Counted from the first letter of the stretch, positions 45,573-57,632 are shown. The stretch is 64,000 nucleotides of DNA from Reticulitermes speratus (GCA_021186555.1 JAJKFL010000014.1:22947033-23011032), one strand, 5' to 3'. Numbers and translations are program-made. The notes: generated by a model from the letters alone, not told the origin.

Positions 45573-47165
45573 GGGTCGGAATGTTTAAATAACTATTTTT
45601 TTAATTGAATTTTATAGTACTTCTTATGGACTAATGATACTCTTCTTTAACGTTGGTATAACTGCATTCGTATTTATCGCAGTCCACCACATTACAAAAT
45701 TACATAGTCATGAACCAACATTTCTGCTAATGATTATTTGTATTCCATTTAAAGTCTACACTACACAAGCGGTAATAATACACAAGATTCATTTGTTGTA
45801 AATGTTGATTTACAACAGATGTAGACTTACTTGTATCGGACAGACACAAACATATCAGCAAAGATACGCTTTCATAAAAGCTGTAGCATTATTTCTGATA
45901 GACACAGAAAAACAAATTATTAGGAGTACAGTCTTAGTATACAAAATCCATTAAATAAATTTATTCTGTAAAATTTTACTTTCTTTTAACCGTAATTATC
46001 CCTTGAAAAATTTTAAGAATCTTGTGTTAATTAATAAATTTAAGCCTGGGAAGTGTAAATAAAATGTCATACAGAAGACACTGGAATGATTTTAGTTTAT
46101 ATATTTCCTTAAATTAGTGGCTTTCAAACGGTGCTCCGCGAAGCAAAGCTTTTCAAAGGGACCAGCGGTAACCTTCTGTATTGGGTAATTTTTATTTTAC
46201 AGAGTTCTTGAAGAAGTAATGTTATGTCCTTAAAAACAGGAAGCTCTTTTGTTGTGCGGCACGTCGAGTTGTCACTGTCTCGCAAACTAAACGTCTCAGA
46301 ACGTAATGTTATATACCGCGTTGGATTTAACCTTTGTCACAGTGAATGAGACTATGGAGAGCTTGTGTGCGAATTTTTTTCTCTCGCTCAATATATTCCA
46401 GAGGGCAGGCATATTTTTGTGGTAGGCTTTAAAAATATCAAGATGGTACACTCTATGGAGCTCCATCACCACGCAGAATGTCTGTCTTATTCTAACTGTT
46501 GTTTCCTCCTCAGCAGATCGGAAGGCCGCCATTTTGATATTTATAGGTGCTGTAAAAATTAACCTTTCAAAATTCTAGTGATGAAGCAATTTCTTCCATT
46601 AGAAACCGTCTAGGTTTACCGAGGAGGTTCCTCGTTCTAATTTCGGCCGGGAAACCGGATATGTGACTGAATTTTTTCGTCCATCTCTCTCTCTCTCTCC
46701 CTTCCTTTCGAACTTATCATTTGCCGCCATCCCACCATTGACATTACATACGCTGTATGAGATGCACCCAGTGTCGTGCAGTAAACAGAGCGATAATATA
46801 GAAATACGACACACGGAGACAGCGTAATTAACGTATAGAATTCTCATGGATGCTCCTCCTACCACCTACTTACGCTTAAAGTCGCTTTGATGGACATTTG
46901 GATCGACAGAGACAATATCGTTATCAAATTAGCCCATTTGACCTCTCATCACTCACTTCCGCGACATCTCACAGGCTAATAATCATATGAAGCAGGAATA
47001 TTGACATTGATACTGTTTGCGTGAGGTCGTGGTGTTAACGGCACTGTTATCTTGATGCAATATAAGGGTTTATTGCAGCTTACACTAGCCTGGGCTCGGA
47101 AGTATACAGCCGTGATATGTGATGGAAAAAGTGTGTGAAAATGTCTGTTCTTTTGCATCTTTCAG
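45573..47165. other. non-coding; probable intron of the Ig gene
   Basis: Upstream of the exon at 47166. Possible hAT end at 46118-46170. The overlapping frames at 46296-46562 and 46599-46865 show no motif. No preceding exon (signal peptide) could be identified. Confidence 0.35.
46118..46170 (+). repeat. possible hAT transposon end fragment
   Basis: AGTGGCTTTCAAACGGTGCT followed by CCGCG resembles the CAGTGGTTCTCAAAC terminus of hAT elements. There is no opposite end and no duplication. Confidence 0.25.
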
Positions 47166-47343
47166 GTTTGTCGCAACGTGATTTGTCCGGACTTGTGGGA
47201 GAGACGATCTTTCTTCCATGTGATGTGGATACGGAAAAATGTGGAGACCTACACAGCATCAAATGGTATCGTGGATCTTCGCGGATCTTTGTCTTCAGCG
47301 AGATGGCCGGCATCGCTCGATCTGAGGGAGATTACACGGAACG
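47166..47343 (+). CDS. internal exon: N-terminal half of an immunoglobulin V-set domain
   Basis: The exon is bounded by a polypyrimidine tract and AG (47164-47165) and by the donor GTGAGTA (47344-47350). It is 178 bp, entered in phase 1 and left in phase 2. The reading includes GLVGETIFLPCDVDTEKC and SIKWYRG, then FVFSEMAGIARSEGDYTER. This is the B-strand Cys (LPC), the conserved C-strand Trp (KWYRG) and the C'-D region of a V-set Ig fold. The F-strand Tyr-x-Cys must lie on a later exon. Proteins of this kind are secreted or membrane adhesion and axon-guidance receptors; the pattern recalls insect sidestep/beaten-path-like families, but membership is not established. An extra Cys in the B-C region is unusual for a simple V-set domain. 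The ATG at 47135 lies in the intron and is not a start. No partner exon was found in the window. Confidence 0.75.
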
Positions 47344-49971
47344 GTGAGTACGTGCGTGTTCATGACCTGCATGTGGAGTCCAGAGTTCAACGTTCTGTTT
47401 GTACCACATTTTATAAAGTCGCACAATAGCAAGTAAAAATATAGATCTCTGTATTTCCTGATTACGTATACAAATAAACTATCTCCTATTGCATCCTCCT
47501 TCGTTATTACCATTGCTAAGTTTCAGAAAAGTAAAGGCTAAATTTGTAGAAAATTAAGATTAAGGAACATGCCTATAGACAGTTCCTGTGGGTTGTGGGT
47601 CAAAAAAGAGGACAATCTGCTTTACAGATTCTATACCACGTTCAATAGAACCAGAGTTTTTATTCATCCTGTTGTTTTGTGTTTCTTACGTGTTCGATTT
47701 TGTTTACCTGGAACGAATTGCCATTCCTGTGAGTTAATATCTTGCAAGCATGTCTGCTGCTATACGTGGGGCTGAACGGATGTAAATGTGACGAAATAGA
47801 TAGCTAAATATCAGGTAACTCTGAAATGCACCTTTAGACCCATATCTACATATATCACCTTCTTTAACTTGCAGTCAATTCGGTATTTGAGTTAGTTTGG
47901 CTTTCAGAATAAACAGCATTGTATTTCCTGCTCTTAATGGGGAAAAAATTCTAATTCTTTACAGAAGTGCAATAAGTCCCTTAATCACGCTCTAGAATTG
48001 AAAAATTTCGGAAACCGCACAAATTATCTTACCGATTTAGTTAGAACTGTGCATGTTATACCCACCAAATTTGCCAAGTCGTATTCACTTTCGCTAAGTT
48101 TACTCATTTCAATGGTTGCTTTATTTATGATCCCAAGGGAACTTTCTTCGCGTACATATGTTTTCGAGTCATTTTGCTGATTTCTTGATGAAACGTGATG
48201 AGTGTGATGTTCCGATCATAACGACGAATACTGTGTATGGCATTAATGATTTTATTTCGAGATAGACATTACTTAAGGGCTTTATTTTGCGTTTATCTTG
48301 CTAAGTATTTAGCCTACAGTTGTGACTTCATTAAACGTTTACAGGGAGCCTCAGCATATGTGTGTTATTTCTTACGTAATATTTACATGGGACTCTATGT
48401 TTCCAAGGAAACAATAGTACACTAAGACGAAGCTCTCATCCTTCGGAAGTGTTGTCCATCTTACCGCGACCGTAACGTCACTTGCGGCCAGCTCTCTGTA
48501 ACACATTTCGTGTACCAAAGCATTAGAGAGCTGCTATCGTGCATAAAAGAAACACACGTTAGAACGGTCACCTCCACCGATGCAGGTGGCTGTCCTTCAT
48601 ACGCTCAGTTGAACCATGCTTTGAAAGGTTTCTAAATGTTGTGTAATATGCGTTCTACGTAGCTGTATTTTTGCAATAACCTTTAGGACGTTATAGTGTG
48701 ATATTTAATCAACGTTAAATTTCCATTCATATTTTCTTTAAAAAAAACAATGTAAGAAGTATACATATGTGAGAAATTTTAGTACAATTCTACGTCTGGG
48801 AAATACTAATATGATAATACTATAATATTACTTGACCTTGTGCTGAAAATTAAAACCTATACAACCAATTGTAATACTTTAAACAATTCCTGTTAACTGG
48901 AATCATATTCATGTGGATATAATAAAATGGAAATATGAGCAACAGGAAACTGGAGAGGATTAAAACATTTCAGAGTGTTGAACGAAGAATACTGAATAGT
49001 TTAAAGACAGTTGTTGAAGAGGAAAATAATTCATGGTGTCGTATTTAAATTGCGTATTGGCACCAGCCCCAGTTCTGAAGGCACATTTACTTGATACAAA
49101 ATTATAGTTTTCCAGAAATCTTTAACTGAGTAAGTCTGCATGGCGGCAATAACAAGACACTGATGGCGAAGATGGAGCTAAAATAACTTCACAAGGAGGA
49201 TTTTTGAGAACCCTTTCTCTCTGCTCGTAATTTCTCTCTGCGCGTAATTTCTCTCTTATGCTTATCTGACTGGATTTCGTTTTGTAAGAGAAAATCGCAT
49301 GATACAGAAAATTGTGTTATGCACTGGAGTAGTGTAAGGTTAGATTTTATATACAGTTCTTTGAATCCCTTTGTCGTCACTCAAAGTCGGATGTAACATA
49401 AGCACAGAGGAAGGGACTTTTATAAAAATGGATCATCGGTGCGTGCAGCAGTGGTGTTGGATTTTCGACCTCACTGTCCTTCTGAGCATGTATAATGTGG
49501 CCTGACTGCTCCGGATGAAGGGATGGATTTTATTAGCTTCTATTTGCGGCTTTACTAGCTAAACGTTGTGATAGAAATCTAAAGCAGTATCAAATATTTA
49601 TTGATAGCAAAGCTGAAATAATTTGTTGAGATGTTTCTGAACACACTAGTTTAACTGGATAAAATCTCTAGTGTTTAATAAGGGAAATATTTATATGCAT
49701 GTCTATATACATACTTATTTACTTAATTTGACGAGTTTTATCGGTACAGTGGCTGTTCAGTTTTGAAGATTTGAATTGCTATGAGTAAGACGCTTGATAA
49801 TTAAATTAAGTGTTCCCGCTAATCAAAATATATTGATTATGCGTACCTTGTTAAAGAATAAATACGCTCTCCATTCCGGAGATCGTGTCTCAGAGTTTCA
49901 TAAAAAGCATATAGCTCTTACATCACGTAGCTTTCAAAATCGTAAATTTAAAATTATGTTAACGTCTAGAC
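47344..49971. other. non-coding; probable intron of the Ig gene
   Basis: Starts with the splice donor at 47344. Frames at 47569-47775, 47998-48180 and 48237-48425 lack the Y.C motif expected for the next Ig half. Confidence 0.35.
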
Positions 49972-50431
49972 CAGTGATTCCCAAATTTTTCGGTCCACCG
50001 CCCCCTTGGTTTCATATGCACACCCACAGCTCCCCCTATCTTTTTTAAAAAACCTAAATGCGCTTTTGTTTCCACTTTTATTTTATATTTAAAAATCGTT
50101 TAATAAAATTATAAGAGTTAAACTTAATGTTTTATGTGTTAATTAATAAATTAAAGTTTATTATATTTTTATTATTAACAGTAATTCATCTACCAATAGT
50201 TTATTAAAAAATTAATATGTGCTTGAATAAGATTCATAAATTAAAATACTAAGAAATTCAGTTCATTTTTTATTTTTAACACAAAAATTACTTTATTTGA
50301 ATTCTGTTATAAAAATAAATGCACTACTTGTCTACTAACGTCCCCCTGTGATAATAACAGCCCTCCCTTCCACCTCTCGTACCTATTAGCGCCCAACTCG
50401 GTAATCCCACCGCCCACTTTGGGAACCACTG
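49972..50431. mobile_element. hAT-type MITE, complete
   Basis: Terminal inverted repeats start CAGTGATTCCCAAA (left) and, as reverse complement, CAGTGGTTCCCAAA (right). The element is 460 bp, has an AT-rich interior and no transposase. It is flanked by an exact 8-bp duplication GTCTAGAC at 49964-49971 and 50432-50439. An 8-bp target site with central TA and CAGTG ends is typical of the hAT superfamily, Buster-like group. The frame at 49794-50048 crosses its left end and is incidental. Confidence 0.88.
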
Positions 50432-50439
50432 GTCTAGAC

Positions 50440-52007
50440 AGTCGAGATAAAATAAGAGTGACAGCCTTTGTAACAGTAGTGTGTGCTGTGGCCTTTAGAT
50501 CACCTTACAGTATTCAGTTTAAAAGTGCAATCTTTGGTAATGAACCAAACTAAACAGCATCGAAAATTTTTGTTGCTGAAAGTTTTGTCGTGGCAAAAAA
50601 AAATAAAAAATAAAAAAAGGAAAAGATGTAGTGGAATAATCCGAGGAATTTATTTCGATTTTTAGGAATAATGACATAAAAGCATATGAATTTCGTTTAC
50701 TTTTATCCCATTTTATATGGAAGCACGATTATCTGATCTGTTGAATGTCTTGACGTGTTAACGCATCAGTTATGTTAGGGAACCATTAATTCCATGCTTC
50801 ATTTAAATGCCCGATTACTAGTTAATATGTCTTAATTCCAAGTTTTGTAATTTAAATAAGTGAAACACGATGATTAAATTACTAACCTCGTAAAGCATGG
50901 ACAAGAGAAAACAACAAGTAGGGACACGAGGAGGAGAAGTAGGATAAAGGGGATTCGTGAGAGTTACTGTGCTGCGTGGAAACTGATAGGAATTTTTACA
51001 ACTGCGAAGTCAATGATAATTCCTGTGTTTATGGAGAATTCTTGTTGGTAATGTTCTTGTTATACTGAAGGCTTTATTTTGAACTGTCTGTACTTTACTG
51101 GCACGTCTCTCAGGGAGGGAGGGGGCGTTTTGATTACTATTAATGCCTGATTAATGCCAATGCCGAATATTTAAATTCGTAAAAACAGTGTATAAAAATT
51201 AAGTTCCTGCCTCACAGTAAACACACAGTCTTCCGTTTAACAAAGGTTAATTTTGCGTAAGGAAATAGTTCCTGTTTACTCTTAAAAATGACACGTGTAA
51301 TCTTTATTTACATCATGCACTACCTCTTGTGCGTAATAAATTCAGTTATATATCTTTTCTATCTTTTATTTTCTTCAGGCTTTTCCCGTGTCCTATGCGT
51401 AACGAAGATTGCGAAATTATTTTTCCATTAAAAAGTGTTTAAAATTCAGTAGTTCCTGAAATTGGAAACTTTAGAATTCAGTAACTCTACAGGGAATCGT
51501 AATTTTCTATTCAATATGAATCGATGAGTATATGTATATTTATATATATTTGGGAGAAGTTCTCTTCGAATTTAAACCGAAACATTCCTTTCGTGATTTG
51601 TCTCAGTTTCTCCAGGGAATTGTCGGAATATTACAAGAATTTTTTTCCAGTTAATTATTGATTATCAACCAATTATTTGACATTACAGAGAAATAAAATA
51701 TACATTCGCATAATATGTTTGTGTGTCTATATTTTTTATTTTCGTCCATGATCTGTGACGATAATTTTTTTCCCCCAAACGTGTCATAGGATTATATTTA
51801 TAGCTGTATTTTTAAATTTATAAAACATTATAGCGAAGCAACTTACTCCTCACGGACCTTCACTAATTTTCCCGCATTTTATTTAAATCTGCGTGGAATT
51901 CCGCACATAAAATGAACGGAAGATTATAGTACGTTCTCACCAGGCGCGCTTCAGTAACGAAGGGTTGAGACAGGTGATGTAAAATGGCATTCGTATCTAA
52001 GAAGGAA

Positions 52008-52041
<34 letters not shown>

Positions 52042-52730
52042 AGTTTTCATCTATCATAATGCTTAGGCGTTCTGGAATATACTCAATATCCGAAAAGATG
52101 TGTGCCAGTTCTCTCTTTCGACCAGCTACTTTATACAGTAAATACAGCAAGGCTGTCAGCTGGCCGCTATATGTACTGTGCAAATAATCATGAGGGAAGA
52201 TTATCTGTCCATTGAACTGGCCATAGATAACATGAAAACAGGACGGATCATACATTCATTTCAACAAAGCGGGCATATGCGACGCATTTCGCTGGACCAT
52301 GAAATCCGTCGGATTTTGTTCCATGTCGCGGACAGCTTAGCGTTTACACCCTGTTATTTAGTGGTGACCCCAACTGTTGGTTGAGGGAGGAAATGGTCTG
52401 TGTGTGTATATTTTGGGGGCAACAGTGGGATTTTTTCGTTGTTGTTGTGCAGAGATTAGCTTCAGCGTATTGGAAAGCTATCACTGAATGTGCGTTTTCT
52501 CTGTGCGTAATGTAAATCGGTTTGTCGCACTGTAGAGCCTTTTACTGACAAAATCTGTAGCAGCCGTATGCTTTTCTATAGCATGGCTGTATTAGCCTTA
52601 TATTGCTCTAACTTCGTGGCAGAGTCCTTCTTTATAGCTGACAGTCCCTCAGTTTTCAGAAAATTCTCCATGTTTATGAAAGGCGAAGATTTATTACGGT
52701 GTTCAAAACAGGGCGGTGCTGGTCCGTAGT
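50440..52730. other. non-coding; (GAAA)n tract
   Basis: Contains GGAA/GAAA repeats at 52001-52042, which create the poly-Lys/Arg plus frame and a poly-Phe/Leu minus frame there. Otherwise AT-rich, without coding signal. Confidence 0.4.
52001..52042. repeat. (GAAA)n microsatellite
   Basis: GGAA units pass into about seven GAAA units, read directly. Confidence 0.9.
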
Positions 52731-52915
52731 TTTTTTTATTATTATTGTTATTACTTACTGCAATTGGGTTTTCACCCGGTGGCAGTAGTCCTTACACTAG
52801 TACACACAATACAACTGGACATATAAATATACATAAAAGTAACAATACAATACAAACTATACACAATTACAAAACAATACATACAGTAAATACAAGTACA
52901 CACATTAGAACACCA

Positions 52916-53020
52916 TTCACACATTACAAAAACATCCACACCTTAACAAAAACATCCACTCCTTAACAAAAACATCCACTCCTTAACAAAAACATCCACA
53001 CCTTACAAAAACACCCACAC
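52916..53020. repeat. 20-bp minisatellite in the LINE-B 3' UTR
   Basis: Four to five units of a roughly 20-base sequence of the type AACAAAAACATCCACTCCTT, with small variation. Confidence 0.85.
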
Positions 53021-53301
53021 ACAATACAAACAAAACACACGCACATTACAAAAAACAACCCCACAAACTAAATAATACAAAAACATCAAAACACATACTG
53101 CAAAAAGAAAGAGTTGTTAAGCCTAACCTAAAACCTAACGTAAAAGAATCAGAGTTAAAAGTAATTTCGTATACCAAGCAATGAGTCAAACAGTATACAA
53201 AAATAAAATTCCATGTTTTCAAAAAATGATACACACACATTTCAACTGCACCATCACTTCACTACGCTTATATACACATCACGGCATTCCCCGTTTTGCC
53301 T

Positions 53302-53441
53302 CCCTTTACTTCACTTCACTTCACTTCACTTCACTGTATTATTAGATATTTTTCCCCACGCTCTATACCCTTCACTTCACTTCACTGTCTTAATAGATAT
53401 TTTTCCCCAACCTCTATACCCTTCACTTCACTTCACTTATC
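53302..53441. repeat. CTTCA tracts and a roughly 52-bp repeat in the LINE-B 3' UTR
   Basis: Runs of TTCAC alternate with a block GATATTTTTCCCCA..CTCTATACCC that occurs twice. The two blocks differ at a few positions. The 93-codon plus frame over it is a repeat artefact. Confidence 0.85.
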
Positions 53442-54877
53442 ACTTTCCTAACCCTCTTCCTAAAAGTACTCGGCTTACAAGGGAAAGTCCCTAAAGCATC
53501 TGCAGGTAGTTTGTTCCAGAGTTGGATGGTCCTATTTACAAAGGAGAATTTTCCGATATCCGTCCTTTGCTTCCTGTTCCTAATTTTCCGATTATGATCA
53601 ACCCTGCTCAGATAGTGTGGCCTTTGTAGTCTGTCACCTATAGCCTTCCAAGCCCGTTCGCCAGTGTATGCTTTGAAGAGAGCACATAAGCGTGCTGTCT
53701 TTCTGCGCTGCGCCAAAGTTTCCCAGTTCAAATCGGTCGTATAATTTGCAAATTTAGCCGCTTTCTGTTGTACCCGGTCTAACGCATTTATCTGTCCCTC
53801 CCTGTATGGATCCCAGCACGCAGCCCCATACTCAAGAATCGGACGCACTAGTGACGTGTAGGCTAAGCTTTTAGTATTACTATTTCCCTTTTTGAGAATA
53901 CGCATTATGAAATGAAGTGCCTTCCAAGCTTTTCTCACCGTGTAATTTACTTGGTCAGTCCAGCTTAAATCGCTGCGTAAGATTATTCCCAAGTATTTAC
54001 AACTGCTCACTTCTGGAATTAATTCGTCCCGTAAAGAGTAACTTAGTGGATCCTTCGCCCGGGCTCTCGTGAAACTAACTGCCTTACTTTTACCTGCATT
54101 TATTTTCATCTCATTTTCTACCGCCCACTCCCCCAGTCTGTCCAGATCTATCTGCAACGTTTTTATGTCATTTTTATTTACAATTTTCCTATATATTACA
54201 CAGTCGTCTGCGAAAAGTCTAATAGTTGAGTCAATGTTCCTCCAAATGTCATTAACGTACGCTAGAAACAGAAGTGGGCCCAATACACTTCCTTGCGGTA
54301 CACCTGACGTTATTCTGACCTCCTCTGATAATTGCCCTCCTACCCTGACTCTCTGCGTACGACCCAAAAGGAATTCTTTTATCCATACAACTACCCTAAA
54401 ATCCACGCCCGAGGCCGCAATTTTCGCAAGCAGCCGATCATGAGGAACTAAATCGAAAGCCTTCGAAAAATCTATTACAATAGCGTCTACCCTGTATCCA
54501 TTATCCAGAGAGTCGGCAATGTCCTGGCAAACCGTGATTACTTGACTTTCACACGAATATCCTGGCCTGAAACCGTGTTGACCCTCGTATAACCAATCAT
54601 TTTTATCCCAGACCTGCCTTAGATACGATGCTATAACGTGCTCCATTTGCTTGTAGACCACCGAGGTTAAGCTGACTGGTCTATAATTCGTGACTAGCGA
54701 TCTGTCACCCCCCTTGTAAATAGGAACCACTATGGCTCTTTTCCAATCACTTGGGATAGTAGCATTATTAATTGTTATGTCCAGTAATCGCGCAAGGTAT
54801 GGAATCATGGCTTCCCCACCCAGTTGAAACACACGAATCCAGGCAACGCCCTCATACGTAGTTTCTTTAAGATTCAT
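53423..54877 (-). CDS. LINE-B reverse transcriptase (484 aa, N-terminally truncated)
   Basis: An uninterrupted 484-residue frame. Motifs in order: NYRPVSL (64-70), HGFRPG (101-106), catalytic block A VIDFSKAFD with Asp136, GVPQGSVLGPLLF (from 192), and the catalytic FADD box at 222-225 (Asp224, Asp225). Then come the KYLGI thumb block and a C-terminal region ending RTIQLWNKLPAD and RKRVRKVISEVK. It would copy its RNA into DNA at a nicked target. All RT catalytic residues are present, which suggests a recent insertion, but with no upstream endonuclease or ORF1 it cannot be autonomous. A stop in frame lies just upstream of the ATG at 54877, so that ATG is a chance start within truncated sequence. 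Confidence 0.88.
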   Translation of the reverse strand: MNLKETTYEGVAWIRVFQLGGEAMIPYLARLLDITINNATIPSDWKRAIVVPIYKGGDRSLVTNYRPVSLTSVVYKQMEHVIASYLRQVWDKNDWLYEGQHGFRPGYSCESQVITVCQDIADSLDNGYRVDAIVIDFSKAFDLVPHDRLLAKIAASGVDFRVVVWIKEFLLGRTQRVRVGGQLSEEVRITSGVPQGSVLGPLLFLAYVNDIWRNIDSTIRLFADDCVIYRKIVNKNDIKTLQIDLDRLGEWAVENEMKINAGKSKAVSFTRARAKDPLSYSLRDELIPEVSSCKYLGIILRSDLSWTDQVNYTVRKAWKALHFIMRILKKGNSNTKSLAYTSLVRPILEYGAACWDPYREGQINALDRVQQKAAKFANYTTDLNWETLAQRRKTARLCALFKAYTGERAWKAIGDRLQRPHYLSRVDHNRKIRNRKQRTDIGKFSFVNRTIQLWNKLPADALGTFPCKPSTFRKRVRKVISEVK

Positions 54878-54880
54878 TTT

Positions 54881-56974
54881 ATTTTAATTCCCATATTTAT
54901 GCCTGGGTTTAACATTTCAGATGCCTGCCTTGTCTCTGCAGTGTCTTCCTTATGCTCCTTCCCTCAAACACTTTGATGTCGTGACCCTAAAAGTATTCGG
55001 TGGCGAGTGAAATTGCAGCTCTTCATTATCCAGCCTTCTGCAGCCTCCTCTTGCCTATTCTGTCCCAGGTTGAAATATTCTCCGCGGCACACAATGATGG
55101 GTCTCACGCCAATAAAAAAACTACACGTAAATCAGGAACATGTTTATCTATCTTGCAGTTGCATTTTGTGATCTCTGGCCCATAGCATGCTTTGCAGTCT
55201 GAACTATTTTTGAGCGTCACCGTATTTTTCATTACACTCATGGCGCAGTCATTTTACGGTATGGGATTTTGTGCTGTCATATTATGCTAGTCACTTACAG
55301 CCTCTGCTTATAATAAAGGCTTCCTTTGAGTTAATAACTATTTGAACTACAATGGCCACACAATTCTGTAACCGAAATTTGAATGTTCTTAAAGTGTTAG
55401 CAATGCGCATATCCAAATATCACCACTCTGGATCTTACCTTCCATTCTGCATATGCCAGAAAGGCGTTTCTATCTTGGTTACCATTCAGAAATAGACACA
55501 CATTCATTTGAACTTTCGTTTTCTCACAGTGACCGATAGTATCACCTCTCAAAATACTAACCTTTTCTCCTGAATCACTTTGTATGTGTCAATATCTGTG
55601 ATTATTGGTTACTTAACGATACATTTTATAATCACGGATTACAGAGCGTTGAATGGTAGAAGATTTACATAAAATCGGCAATGCCTTGTTTTAATGTACC
55701 ATTCCACTTTAATGTGCCTGGAAGGGTTAAAAACATAGATTCTATTTGTTTTCTGATCGATATTCGAAACCAGGATGTCTTTAACATGAGGTAATAACAC
55801 CAACCCCTCAGTCACGATGTATGGTGAAAAATTAAGATAAATTAAAATTGTGCTTTTACTTTAATACAGTTCCTCTTATACAACATACGTGAAAACATGA
55901 CTTTCCAATTAAAATTTATTCTAAAATGCTGTAGAACAGGTGTGGATCTTACCGGCTGAACATTTTATATATTCGCTTTCTTCACCCAAAACACGAAACA
56001 GTAATATTCGCTCCGGTTTGATAACCAAACCGTGAAAGTAATGGACATTTCCTTGCCCAATCAGAAAATTAGAAGTTAGGGAAAAGATATTTATAAATGA
56101 AAACTTTAAAAAAAAATCTTGTTTGGTGGAAGTTAAAATTAAGATTATGATCGATCTCCGATCATCTGGAACTTCAGCACTGCGAGGTTTTATCCCTTCC
56201 TCGGGAATAAACTTTGTAGTTGCACTTCTGCTTTTTAATCAAACAAGCTCGGTACTTCAGCACACTCGTGAACCATCCCATTAGTCTTCCGCTAGACCGG
56301 AGACTGCACATGCAAGCAACTTCGCGACCAACGGCACACCCACACTTTCCATAGCCCCCGAGTTAGGAAGCTGGTTTGTGTCTAACAATTCCCACACAGT
56401 CGTCAGCAAGGGATAGGCTAATATTTGAACGAAAATATTGGAGTAAATGCAAGTAAAAAATTGTTTATAAATAGCCCTACTACCACAGCTTTACAGATCC
56501 AGTTGCATAAAAAATTAAAATATATTTATAATGCACTAGTTGAGTCTGGTATATATCGTTAGGGTAAGTTGTGTACAAAAAGGATACTTTCGGTCATGTC
56601 ATTTACATCCCAGTCATTTATTTTGGCCGTGACAGATTGTTGGTTATATTTGACGCCACTCAGATCGTACAATTGTAAACCGGATACTGTCCGTACGCTT
56701 GTCCGTAGAAGTAGTTTCTCCTGTGTAAGCCTTGAAGTTTCGTAGGAGAGTGATTGTATATAGTTATGCGCATTCTTAACCTTAGCAGTAGATGTAACTG
56801 AATGATGAGCTTCACTCCCCGGCTGTTTACATCCGAATTTTCCAAAAATATAGTAATAATAACTATAGTGGTGGTGGTGGTGGTAGTGGTAGTAGTAGTA
56901 GTAGTAGTATCGTAGTGTTGGTAGTAAGAGTAGCAGTAGCAGTACTAGTAATTTTAAAGGTTATGTTAATAGCG
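54881..56974. other. non-coding; (GTG)/(GTA) tract
   Basis: Holds a GTG/GTA tract at 56869-56910. The short frames at 55000-55185 and 56660-56845 have no motif. Confidence 0.4.
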
Positions 56975-57110
56975 TAATAATAATATAATAATAGTAATAA
57001 CACTTCAATTCTTTATTATTAATGCGCTGGCACAAGAGTCATAACGCCAATTACAGAGAGAGCACAGGAACTTGAGGAAAATACACAAATAACAAACAAG
57101 AAATGAAAAC
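56975..57110 (-). mobile_element. LINE-C 3' UTR, copy 1
   Basis: Minus strand: shares with copy 2 the blocks TTTGTTATTTGTGT, CTCTGTAATTGGC and CATTAATAATAAA.AATTGAA, then ends in a TAT/TTA-rich tail. It contains only about 110 bases of 3' UTR. Confidence 0.65.
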
Positions 57111-57194
57111 GCGTAGACAAGAGATAAGAATAATTCTCATCTTAAAAGTAACATTAGTAATATTATAGTTGTTACAGAAAATTTTTTTAAATTT

Positions 57195-57620
57195 GTTATA
57201 ATAATATAATAATAATAATTCAATTCTAGTTTATTAATATGCCGAGTCAACACCCAGATGGCCAATTACAGAAACAGCACAACATACAAACACAAATAAC
57301 AACAAACAATGAACAGGACACAAATGAAACACAACCAAAACAAACAAACAAAAAATATTTAAATAACTAATAAGGACACCTTAAATTAATGTAATAAAAT
57401 ATTACATCTGATTAAGTGTGACAATTTGCCTGCTAAAGACATCCAATTTATTACAAACAGAATTTGCTGCAGTTGCACACCGGCCGGAGGGACAGCTTTT
57501 ATAGGATGAACTAACATGAAACAAAGGAAAGTCTCGGAGGTTCCGAGTGGGTACTCGTAAACCAATAATGCTTTTGGTAGATGGACAAGATAATAACAAT
57601 AATAATAATAATAATAACAA
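57195..57620 (-). pseudogene. LINE-C C-terminal coding end and 3' UTR, copy 2
   Basis: On the minus strand the frame reads STKSIIGLRVPTRNLRDFPL, then FHVSSSYKSCPSGRCATAAN and VCNKLDVFS, stopping at 57402. This resembles the extreme C-terminus of non-LTR retrotransposon polyproteins (LR.P.R..R.F.LF.V.). A 3' UTR of about 170 bases follows with an ATTATTATTATA tail near 57195-57230. The coding part is cut off at a TTA microsatellite (57590-57632), whose translation gives the leading poly-Leu. Confidence 0.55.
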
Positions 57621-57632
57621 TAATAATAATAT
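57590..57632. repeat. (TAA)n microsatellite at the LINE-C 5' junction
   Basis: AATAATAAT with occasional AAC units, directly at the truncated 5' end of LINE-C copy 2. Confidence 0.85.

Larger units (their letters stand above)
52731..54880 (-). mobile_element. LINE-B, non-LTR retrotransposon, 5' truncated
   Basis: Read on the minus strand, the element enters within the reverse-transcriptase frame at about 54880, ends the frame at 53423, and continues as about 690 bases of 3' UTR. It ends in an AATAACAATAATAATAAAAAA-type tail at about 52731. ORF1 and the endonuclease domain are missing, as expected from incomplete target-primed reverse transcription. The 3' UTR holds two minisatellites (annotated separately). 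Likely a CR1/Jockey-type clade; the clade is not certain. Confidence 0.85.

Noticed and set aside
53105-53140. CCTAACCTAA as insect telomere repeat
   Set aside because: Only two units, inside the LINE-B 3' UTR; not an array.
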